Source: Victivallales bacterium (GTDB taxonomy: Bacteria; Verrucomicrobiota; Lentisphaeria; Oligosphaerales; Oligosphaeraceae). From it: DNA of 5,319 bases. Each line of letters begins with the position of its first letter. The stretch's first letter is position 1. The notes beneath the pieces were generated by a model. It saw nothing but the letters and a program-made list of their open reading frames with translations. It ran no database searches and had not been told where the DNA came from. Where the stretch lies: positions 1-5,319 of the forward strand of contig JAFTAC010000481.1 in assembly GCA_017458805.1 (NCBI GenBank). The letters are read 5' to 3'. Shown here one piece after another: positions 1-5,319 of this stretch. The translations under genes were made by a program, and so were the position numbers.

Positions 1-41
1 GTGGGTTTCGCTCGCGCCAGAGGCGCTCGCTTCACCCACGG
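1..41. repeat. GC-rich imperfect palindrome (REP-like hairpin), probably cut by the window edge
   Basis: GTGGGT at 1-6 pairs with ACCCAC at 34-39, and GCGCC at 14-18 pairs with GGCGC at 22-26 around an AGA loop. Two more pairs (10-11 with 29-30) lie between them, inside short symmetrical mismatched loops. The hexamer GCTCGC also occurs as a direct repeat at 10-15 and 25-30. The right arm continues with GG at 40-41, so the left arm may extend as CC just before base 1. There is no T-run after it, so it is not an obvious terminator. Its form resembles short dispersed palindromes of the REP type, but only one copy is present here, so repetition is inference. Confidence 0.5.
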
Positions 42-54
42 CTATGTTCTTGCC

Positions 55-68
55 GCCGCTAACGCGGC
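55..68. repeat. Small GC hairpin next to the palindrome
   Basis: GCCGC at 55-59 pairs perfectly with GCGGC at 64-68 around the four-base loop TAAC. It is followed by TTCCCCTTCT rather than a T-run, so a Rho-independent terminator is not supported. It sits 14 bases after the larger palindrome and may be the second half of the same intergenic element. Confidence 0.4.
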
Positions 69-111
69 TTCCCCTTCTGGATAGTTACGATTTTGGAACA
101 GTTATAGAGAC

Positions 112-1374
112 GTGGACAAGATGCACAGGCCATTATATAGGCGCCAAGGGTTTCAGGCGTTTCTCGCGACGTCGTTTCTCGGGGCGTTCAACGACAACTT
201 TTTCAAGTTGATCGTCACCTGCTTTGCCATCAGCAAGCTGGGCAAGGAGGAGCTGAACACATACGTCCCGCTGACGGGGGCGATGTTCGTGCTGCCCTAT
301 CTGCTTTGCTCCAGCTATGCAGGCTACCTGGCAGACCGCTTTGAAAAGCGGCGAATGCTCATCTGGACGAAGCAGATGGAGCTTGTGGTGATGCTGTTCG
401 GGCTATGGCTTTTCCACTGCCAGGCGGTCTATACCCTGCTGGCCGCGCTCTTCCTCATGGGGGCGCAGAGCGCCTTCTACAGTCCCGCCAAGTACGGCTA
501 CATACCCGAGACCCTGGATGAGAGCGACCTCCCCAACGGCAACGGCCTGACGCAGCTCTGCACCTTCATCGCCATTATCGTGGGCAGCTGGGCGGGCGGA
601 GTCATCTCCCGAATCCACGGCTCGAACTGGACGCTTGGCGCCTTCTATTGCGTCATCGCCGCTGCCATCGGCATCGGCACAAGCTATTTCACGGACAAGA
701 CGCACCCAGGCTCCCCGACCGCGCATTTCGCCTGGAACCCCGTACAGACGCACATTGCGACCCTGAAAACCATTGGCAGGAACAGGCTGCTTCTTCTTTC
801 GATGCTGTGCAACTCCTTCTTCTGGTACATCGCCGCGCTCTTCCAGAACAATCTCTCGCTGATGGTCAAGCAGGAGCTGGGCGGCAGCGAGCAGGTGCTA
901 GGCGGGCTGCTGGGTGCTGTCGGGCTCGGCATCGGGCTGGGATGCCTTGTGTCGGGGCTGCTCTCGCGCAGGCGCATCGAATACGGGTTGATTCTGCCAG
1001 GCGGGGTGTTTACCGCATTATCTGCTATTTTGATGGGTACGCTTGGCGCACATTTGACAGCGGCATTCGTTTTCTCTGCGGCACTGGGCTTCTTCGCGGG
1101 CATCTATCAGCTGCCGCTTTCCACATCCGTGCAGAAGCACAGTCCCGCGAGCAAACGCGGGAGCTGCCTGGCGCTTGGGAACGCGATGGACTGCATCGGA
1201 ATGCTACTTGCCTATTTCACGCAGTGGGCGCTGCTGAATCTCTTTGGCCTCAAGGCGAGTGGGGTCTTTGTAGGGCTGGGCTGCATCACGCTGCTGGTGC
1301 TGCTGGTCATCGCCTTCCAGGCTCCCGCGTTCCCGCGCAAATCCAGAGACCTGCTTTTCCGAGCTGCAAGATAA
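112..1374 (+). CDS. MFS transporter, lysophospholipid transporter (LplT)-like
   Basis: This is a 420-residue, 12-helix-type major facilitator of the inner membrane. The N-terminus carries FLGAFNDNFFK (residues 22-32), the hallmark of the LplT/Aas-type branch. The MFS loop motif GYLADRFEKRR follows at 71-81, and GAQSAFYSPAKYGYIPE at 117-133 is another branch signature. The second half has PLSTSVQKHSPASKRG (335-350), matching the branch's second conserved loop. LplT flips lysophospholipids to the cytoplasmic side for re-acylation; that role here is inferred from family, and other lipid-like substrates are possible. In E. coli lplT is followed by the acyltransferase gene aas. Here a metallophosphoesterase follows after 24 nt and no acyltransferase domain is fused to the C-terminus, which ends in a basic tail. 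The start is uncertain: GTG at 112 and ATG at 121 (417 residues) are in frame, and neither has a good ribosome-binding site. Confidence 0.92.
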   Translation: MDKMHRPLYRRQGFQAFLATSFLGAFNDNFFKLIVTCFAISKLGKEELNTYVPLTGAMFVLPYLLCSSYAGYLADRFEKRRMLIWTKQMELVVMLFGLWLFHCQAVYTLLAALFLMGAQSAFYSPAKYGYIPETLDESDLPNGNGLTQLCTFIAIIVGSWAGGVISRIHGSNWTLGAFYCVIAAAIGIGTSYFTDKTHPGSPTAHFAWNPVQTHIATLKTIGRNRLLLLSMLCNSFFWYIAALFQNNLSLMVKQELGGSEQVLGGLLGAVGLGIGLGCLVSGLLSRRRIEYGLILPGGVFTALSAILMGTLGAHLTAAFVFSAALGFFAGIYQLPLSTSVQKHSPASKRGSCLALGNAMDCIGMLLAYFTQWALLNLFGLKASGVFVGLGCITLLVLLVIAFQAPAFPRKSRDLLFRAAR

Positions 1375-1398
1375 TCACCTCCTCAACTAGGAAATAAC

Positions 1399-2490
1399 AT
1401 GAAAAAATACCTACTGACATTGACCATTCTCGCCGCTCACGCCTTGTTGACGGCGCAGGATGGCGCTGCCCCTAAGCCGAAGGGGGGAAACTATGGCAGA
1501 TGCATGGAGCTTGCACGGCAGTACGAACTCAAGCCGATGTCCAAGCCCGACTGGGCGGAACAGCCAGGGAATCCGCTCTTCAGGGCAGTCTGGTTCTCCG
1601 ATTTGCACATCACCTCGCCAGAAAGCGAGGCCCTGGTAAAAAGCGCCTTCAACACCGCGCGGGATGTCATCAAGCCCGATTTTGCTTTTATCACAGGCGA
1701 CAACTGCGGCATCTTCCACGACCTGAAAGACAACAGAATCTGCTCCAAAGGCGAAAAGTGCCACCTGTGGCTGAAGGAGTTTATGGAGGAGGAGCTGGTC
1801 GTGCCGTATTGCATCATCCCTGGCGACAACTGGCCCTGGGGATTCGAGGCGGTCTTCGGCTCATTCCATTACTCATTCGACCTTCACGGCTTCCACTTCC
1901 TCTTCACGGCGACCGACCGCCAATCGAATTCGGAGGGGTGTTCCGTTTTCGAGGACGACACGTGGGAGTGGATGAAGCAGGATTTGGCGAAAAACGCCGA
2001 CAAGCCGACCTTCTTCATCATGCATGAAACCCTCTGGCCACCCTCTTTCCTCGACGCTCCGAAGACCGAGGTTCTGCTCAACGCGAATTCGCAATGCCTG
2101 GCCACGCTGAACGGGCATTTGCATCTGGATTTGGATTTGACTCATGGTCCTCTCCGCCAGCTCATTGCACCCGCCATAGGGCGCAGCCACCGTCCCGCCT
2201 TCAAGCACCTCAGATTTTACAAGGAGATTGTCGTCATCGAAAGCTATGAATGGGACGCTGACAGCAAAACCTTCACACAGGCGCGGAAGTGGCAGAAAAT
2301 CGACATCCCAGAGAAACTGCGGACAGGGCTTGTGAAACAGGGTGAGGGGTTTGCGCCCACCAATCGTATTGAGTTGAATCCATACCCAAAGGAGAGGGAT
2401 AACTCGTTGAAAGAAAGAGCAAACGAGATTTCAAACAACCTCTTCAACTTCATGTTCACTTTTGGTCTCGGGCAAGTTTTGGGAAAGTAG
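1399..2490 (+). CDS. Exported calcineurin-like metallophosphoesterase
   Basis: A 363-residue protein beginning with a Sec signal peptide: MKKY, a hydrophobic core and a likely cut after LLTA (residue 19). It should act outside the cytoplasmic membrane. The dinuclear-metal phosphoesterase motifs appear in order: DLH at 68-70, GDN at 100-102, an altered third motif PGDNW at 141-145 where the family usually has GNHD or GNHE, MHE with His209, and GHLH at 239-242. Between them, the FGSFHYSFDLHGFHFLFTATD segment (153-173) matches the usual strand after motif three. The substrate (phosphomonoester, diester or a lipid headgroup) cannot be told. The C-terminus ends in a short hydrophobic stretch (348-361), possibly membrane-associated. 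AGGAA at 1389-1393 gives a well-placed ribosome-binding site for this ATG. The 24 nt gap to the transporter gene suggests one operon. GC falls toward the 3' end (about 37 % in 2401-2460). Confidence 0.9.
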   Translation: MKKYLLTLTILAAHALLTAQDGAAPKPKGGNYGRCMELARQYELKPMSKPDWAEQPGNPLFRAVWFSDLHITSPESEALVKSAFNTARDVIKPDFAFITGDNCGIFHDLKDNRICSKGEKCHLWLKEFMEEELVVPYCIIPGDNWPWGFEAVFGSFHYSFDLHGFHFLFTATDRQSNSEGCSVFEDDTWEWMKQDLAKNADKPTFFIMHETLWPPSFLDAPKTEVLLNANSQCLATLNGHLHLDLDLTHGPLRQLIAPAIGRSHRPAFKHLRFYKEIVVIESYEWDADSKTFTQARKWQKIDIPEKLRTGLVKQGEGFAPTNRIELNPYPKERDNSLKERANEISNNLFNFMFTFGLGQVLGK

Positions 2491-2640
2491 ATACATAGTA
2501 GATTACAAAGAAATCTTGATTACTTCTGTTTTTATGAGATTTTCTGCTTGTAACAATGGAAATATCAGATAAATTCATTAAAACGTCTCCTGCGTCCTGA
2601 ATAATGCTTTTTACATTAATCACAATCATCTGGAGTTCTT
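2491..2640 (+). promoter_or_regulatory. AT-rich spacer, probable promoter region for the 2641 gene
   Basis: These 150 bases are about 29 % GC, far below both flanking gene blocks. This is the longest gap between genes inside the window. No convincing sigma-70 pair is visible: TTGATT (2516-2521) and AATAAT (2600-2605) resemble -35 and -10 elements but neither has a good partner at normal spacing. No strong terminator for the preceding gene is seen either. A promoter here is inferred from composition and position, not from a clear motif. TGGAG at 2631-2635 is the ribosome-binding site of the next gene. Confidence 0.35.
2602..2618. repeat. Short inverted repeat upstream of the 2641 gene
   Basis: TAATG at 2602-2606 and CATTA at 2614-2618 form a perfect five-base inverted repeat around CTTTTTA. 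It lies 22 bases before the ATG, where an operator or 5'-leader hairpin could sit. In such AT-rich DNA a match this short can arise by chance. Confidence 0.2.
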
Positions 2641-3147
2641 ATGGGGTCTTTTAATCAAAATGTTCCTTTATCCAAAGTGTTTTCAACAATACTGGCTTTT
2701 TGTGTGGCGTTAGGCCTTGGTTTTTGGAGGATGAAGCGAAACGAGGCGCGGAAAGAGATTTATCAGGTTATGCAAAAACATGCAACTATCCTTCCTAAAG
2801 CTGAGCGACTGCATCCAGAAAGTGCCATTAAGAATGCGCAAGGTGTTCAAGCCATAATCCTGCTGAAGGAACGTACAGATTTCATTTCACGCGAAATTGG
2901 AGCGATGAGTACTAGTATGGGGAATTGTCCAGATGATTTCACCTATTGTTTTCAGCAATATCGCCGGGCAATTTGTGAGCTTGAGGAGGCTGTCAATAAT
3001 CTGCATAAAGTTGCTACCTCGAAGAAAGTCAAGCCAGAGAAACTCCAAAACGCGATGGAGGAGGCTGCCGAGGCTGAGAAAGCTGGAAAGAATGCTTGGG
3101 AAAAAGTTGTTGCCTCTGCTAAGAAGTATGGTTTAAAAGTTCAATAG
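2641..3147 (+). CDS. Small single-pass membrane protein of unknown function
   Basis: I do not recognise this 168-residue protein. It has one hydrophobic segment near the N-terminus (about residues 12-29, ending in WRMKRNEARK). The basic side follows the helix, so the rest of the protein is more likely cytoplasmic, though an uncleaved signal anchor in either orientation is possible. The remainder is charged and probably all-helical, with an Ala/Glu/Lys-rich stretch at 132-165 that could form a coiled coil. Cysteines are at 21, 96, 103 and 112, with no metal-binding spacing. A TGGAG ribosome-binding site at 2631-2635 supports this ATG. The gene is about 43 % GC against roughly 60 % in its neighbours, which suggests a different origin or weak selection on codons. 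It ends 19 nt before the next membrane-protein gene, so they are likely co-transcribed. That it is a real gene rests on the ribosome site, the good open frame and the neat spacing. Confidence 0.75.
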   Translation: MGSFNQNVPLSKVFSTILAFCVALGLGFWRMKRNEARKEIYQVMQKHATILPKAERLHPESAIKNAQGVQAIILLKERTDFISREIGAMSTSMGNCPDDFTYCFQQYRRAICELEEAVNNLHKVATSKKVKPEKLQNAMEEAAEAEKAGKNAWEKVVASAKKYGLKVQ

Positions 3148-3166
3148 AGCAAAAAAAGTAGTTTTC

Positions 3167-4423
3167 ATGCATACCGTCGGTTCATTCATTTCTGCGATTT
3201 CGATGCTGGTTTCGCTGAGCGGGATAGCGAGCATCCGCATGTTCACGCCCGTGTTCCTATATATGGTTTTAATACGCTATGGCGGGCAGGTGGAGTGCCT
3301 GGCGGCTGGCGTGGCGAAACTGCAGGCGATGACGCCCGCCTGGATGAACAACGATTTGCTATTCGCCGTCTTCGGCGTATTGGCCGTGCTGGAGATAGCC
3401 GCCAACTGGAACGGAACTCTGCGCGAACTGCTCACCAGCACGAAGTTCGACGAGTGCGTGAAGGTGGTTTTCTCCGCGCTTATCAGCTTTGGCTTCCTGA
3501 ACATGGAGGAGGCGAAGAGCCTGCAGGAAGTGCAGGTCTTCATGCCTGACGTGCAACTGGCGGCGGCCTTGCCGCTGGCTTTGGTGGGGGCGGCTTTCTG
3601 CGGTGCATTGACCGCCTTCCTTGTCCAATTGCGTTCGGTCGTCGCGAACTTCATCCATCTCATAGACCCCGACAACGACTTCCACCTCCAGACGATGTTC
3701 GTCGGAGCCGAGGAGAGCCTGGCGCTTTTCATCCTGACGATGGCGATTCTGCTGCCTATTCTGGCGTTTATCATCACCCTGATTGTCATTGTGGCGGGGA
3801 AGATTGTCCAAGTCACCTTGAAGAAGCTGGAGGAGAGCACGAACCACCTCTGCCCTGCCTGCGGGAAGTCCATTTCCAGCCTGGCGGAGAAGTGTCCCGA
3901 ATGCGGGGCCGCACAGAAGGAGGTTTACGCTGTCGGCCTGTTTGGGCTGCCTGGCAAGGAGCTCATCGACCAGAACGATGCCGAGCAGCTGCACATCCAC
4001 CATCAGAAGATGCTGCTGATGCACCGTTGCCCGCACTGTGCCACGCATCTGCATTACAGCACCTGCGACAACTGCCATGCGGAGCTTTGGAAGGAGGGCG
4101 AGGCCAGGGAGATTGTGCAGACGCTGGACCGCCGCGTCATCGTCATCGCGCTGGTGGGGCTGCTGGTCAACGGCATCCCCATCATCGGCTTCCCTTGCTT
4201 CCTCATCTCCTTCAATACCCTGGTGATGTCGCGCCTGCGCGCCTTCCTGAATCCTCTGCCTGGCTGCATGGGCAAGCTACTCTTCACCTTCCTGAAGGTG
4301 CTCTTTATGCTCATCGTCGTGCTGGTCTCCTCCATCATCCCCTTCGCGGGGCTGTTGATGTACGTGCCCTATGGCATCTACTATCTCCACAACCGAAAGG
4401 CCTTCCTGAAGGCGACTGCATGA
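3167..4423 (+). CDS. Polytopic membrane protein: DUF4126-like N-terminal half with two zinc-ribbon motifs
   Basis: A 418-residue protein with no assigned function. The N-terminal half (about 5-215) resembles the DUF4126 membrane family: an opening SGIASIRMFTPVFL segment (18-31), then FAVFGVLAVLEIAANW (66-81), then hydrophobic helices near 129-155 and 185-213. A hydrophilic block follows with CPAC at 229-232 and CPEC at 243-246, a typical zinc ribbon. A second set is CPHC at 288-291 and CDNC at 300-303. The stretch between and around the second set is rich in histidine (276, 278, 279, 286, 290, 294, 296, 304). Two or three more membrane segments close the protein (about 324-350 and 370-405). 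Zinc binding is inferred from cysteine spacing. The ATG has no clear Shine-Dalgarno sequence; a run of seven A lies at 3151-3157. An internal start at Met13 is possible but would cut into the first helix. It lies 19 nt after the preceding gene and 16 nt before rsmA. Confidence 0.87.
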   Translation: MHTVGSFISAISMLVSLSGIASIRMFTPVFLYMVLIRYGGQVECLAAGVAKLQAMTPAWMNNDLLFAVFGVLAVLEIAANWNGTLRELLTSTKFDECVKVVFSALISFGFLNMEEAKSLQEVQVFMPDVQLAAALPLALVGAAFCGALTAFLVQLRSVVANFIHLIDPDNDFHLQTMFVGAEESLALFILTMAILLPILAFIITLIVIVAGKIVQVTLKKLEESTNHLCPACGKSISSLAEKCPECGAAQKEVYAVGLFGLPGKELIDQNDAEQLHIHHQKMLLMHRCPHCATHLHYSTCDNCHAELWKEGEAREIVQTLDRRVIVIALVGLLVNGIPIIGFPCFLISFNTLVMSRLRAFLNPLPGCMGKLLFTFLKVLFMLIVVLVSSIIPFAGLLMYVPYGIYYLHNRKAFLKATA

Positions 4424-4439
4424 ACAATTCTGTTTAATT

Positions 4440-5285
4440 ATGAATAGAAGCCAATTATTGGAGACGCTGGAGCGTCTTAATATACACCCAAGCCGCAAAC
4501 TGGGGCAAAACTTCCTGATGGACGCCAACATGCTTGCCGCCCTCGTGCAGGATGCTGGCGCACAGCCAGGCCAGCGCGTGCTTGAAATCGGCCCTGGCCT
4601 TGGAATGCTGACAGGTACCCTGCTGGACATGGGGTGCGACCTCACCGCCGTGGAGCTCGACCATCGCCTGGCGCAGTACATTGCGGAGACGTATGGCTCG
4701 CGCCCCAATCTCCGCCTTGTCCAAGGGGATGCGTGCCGCCAGGACTATGATGCGCTGATGGGCACGGAGCCCTATCGCTGCATCGCAAACCTTCCCTACT
4801 CCTGCAGCACGCCCTTCCTGTCGCGGATTTGCGCAAGCGCGAACCCGCCCACGGACTTGTGCGTGCTTCTGCAAAAGGAGATGGCAGACAGGCTTACGGC
4901 GGCCCATGGCACCAAGGAGTACGGCCTGCCAACGGTGAAGCTTGCCCTGCGCTACCGTGCGCGCATCCTGCGCATGGTGCCGCCAAACGTCTTTTTTCCG
5001 CCGCCCGAAGTGACCTCCGCTTTCACGAAGCTGGAGTTCAACGACCTCTGCGGGGATGAAAAGCTCCGCCAGGCGGTGGAGGCGATTGCAACTGCAGCCT
5101 TTTCGCAGAGGCGCAAGAAGGCGGTGACGCTCGTCGCCCCGCTTTTCCCGGAAAACGCCGATGTCCCCCTTGCGTTTCGACGTGCGGGGCTGGCGGAGGA
5201 TATCCGCGCGGACGCCATATCCGTCGCGGCCTACATTGCGCTGGGGAGAGAGCTGCTGGCGGCACAGACGCTAAACGACAATTAA
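4440..5285 (+). CDS. rsmA: 16S rRNA dimethyladenosine transferase RsmA (KsgA)
   Basis: A cytoplasmic SAM-dependent methyltransferase that dimethylates two adjacent adenines in the 3'-terminal hairpin of 16S rRNA (A1518 and A1519 in E. coli), a late step of small-subunit assembly. Loss gives kasugamycin resistance in studied bacteria. At 281 residues it has the normal family length. Motifs in order: KLGQNFL (20-26), SAM-binding EIGPGLG (49-55), VELD with Glu72 (71-74), QGDA (95-98), catalytic NLPY (117-120), FFPPPEVTSAF (185-195) and the C-terminal FSQRRKKA (221-228). All key residues are present and there is no sign of damage. The start ATG has no Shine-Dalgarno sequence upstream (the preceding bases are CAATTCTGTTTAATT), but the KLGQNFL motif sits where expected for this start. 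It follows the zinc-ribbon membrane protein gene by 16 nt and precedes another gene by 24 nt, so it is probably translated from a shared transcript. Confidence 0.97.
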   Translation: MNRSQLLETLERLNIHPSRKLGQNFLMDANMLAALVQDAGAQPGQRVLEIGPGLGMLTGTLLDMGCDLTAVELDHRLAQYIAETYGSRPNLRLVQGDACRQDYDALMGTEPYRCIANLPYSCSTPFLSRICASANPPTDLCVLLQKEMADRLTAAHGTKEYGLPTVKLALRYRARILRMVPPNVFFPPPEVTSAFTKLEFNDLCGDEKLRQAVEAIATAAFSQRRKKAVTLVAPLFPENADVPLAFRRAGLAEDIRADAISVAAYIALGRELLAAQTLNDN

Positions 5286-5294
5286 CACCAACTT

Positions 5295-5302
5295 GGAGAG
5301 GA
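5295..5302 (+). promoter_or_regulatory. Strong ribosome-binding site for the gene at the right edge
   Basis: GGAGAGGA contains two overlapping Shine-Dalgarno cores. The AGGA core ends seven bases before the ATG at 5310, an ideal spacing. It is the strongest such site in the window and the main evidence that a gene begins at the right edge. Confidence 0.7.
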
Positions 5303-5309
5303 CAATACA

Positions 5310-5319
5310 ATGCTTGAGA
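5310..5319 (+). CDS. Start of a downstream gene, cut by the window end
   Basis: ATG CTT GAG (Met-Leu-Glu) opens at 5310 and runs off the window. The 24 nt gap after rsmA and the strong ribosome-binding site support a real start and probable co-transcription with rsmA. Three codons are too few to identify the product. Confidence 0.6.

Noticed and set aside
1..84. Open frame of 27 codons from base 1 to a TAG at 82-84, possibly the end of an upstream gene
   Set aside because: The translation is low-complexity (Ala/Arg/Gly rich) and the DNA is better explained as a compound palindrome. No stop-side evidence or family match supports a gene end.
648..1397. Overlapping + strand open frame inside the transporter gene
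   Set aside because: It is Arg/Ala/His rich, has no family features and lies fully within a gene whose own frame shows conserved LplT-type motifs.
2500..2533. Stem AGATT (2500-2504)/AATCT (2512-2516) followed by a T-rich stretch, as a terminator for the phosphoesterase gene
   Set aside because: The stem is only five AT-rich pairs and the T-run starts 12 bases after it, so it would be too weak for intrinsic termination.
2516..2544. Sigma-70 promoter with TTGATT as the -35 box
   Set aside because: The bases 17 nt downstream (ATTTTC) are a poor -10 box, and no better partner lies at 16-18 nt.
2641..3147. LemA-type protein (N-terminal helix followed by a helical bundle)
   Set aside because: The overall shape is similar, but the conserved LemA segment with its RRxDLIPNL core is absent.
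3359..4078. Long open frame on the minus strand opposite the zinc-ribbon membrane protein gene
   Set aside because: Its translation is rich in Gln, Arg, Glu and Val with no recognisable motif, as expected for the complement of a GC-rich membrane-protein gene.
4455..4907. Minus-strand open frame inside rsmA
   Set aside because: The rsmA frame carries all family motifs through this region; the opposite frame has none.

Overview
The window is a bacterial chromosome segment with every recognisable gene on the + strand. Most of it has a moderately high GC content (about 55-65 % in the lines I counted). A distinctly AT-richer stretch runs from roughly 2380 to 3165. Nothing fixes the taxon. A GC-rich palindromic intergenic element at the left edge and mixed Shine-Dalgarno use (clear before three genes, absent before others) are both seen. 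They would fit a Gram-negative lineage such as the Planctomycetes-Verrucomicrobia-Lentisphaerae group, but that is a guess. A Gram-negative envelope is also hinted at by the LplT-type transporter and a signal-peptide metallophosphoesterase.

Layout: (1) 1-111, intergenic DNA carrying a GC-rich imperfect palindrome cut by the window edge, plus a second small hairpin. (2) 112-1374, an MFS transporter of the lysophospholipid-transporter (LplT-like) type. It is followed after 24 nt by (3) 1399-2490, an exported calcineurin-like metallophosphoesterase; the two look like one transcription unit. (4) 2491-2640, a 29 % GC spacer, the only place that looks like a promoter region inside the window. (5) 2641-3147, an AT-rich gene for a small single-pass membrane protein of unknown function. 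(6) 3167-4423, a polytopic membrane protein with a DUF4126-like N-terminal half and two four-cysteine zinc-ribbon motifs between membrane segments. (7) 4440-5285, rsmA (ksgA), the 16S rRNA dimethyladenosine transferase. (8) 5310-end, the first three codons of another gene behind a strong ribosome-binding site.

How they work together: genes 5-8 are separated by only 16-24 nt and may be co-transcribed, so two uncharacterised membrane proteins may share a transcript with a ribosome-maturation enzyme. The first pair may link lipid flipping with a periplasmic phosphoesterase, but nothing in the sequence proves a shared substrate. I found no mobile element, CRISPR array, tRNA or rRNA, and no clear new multi-gene system. 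The most unusual items are the zinc-ribbon membrane protein, the altered GNHD motif in the phosphoesterase, the AT-rich orphan gene and the palindromic element.
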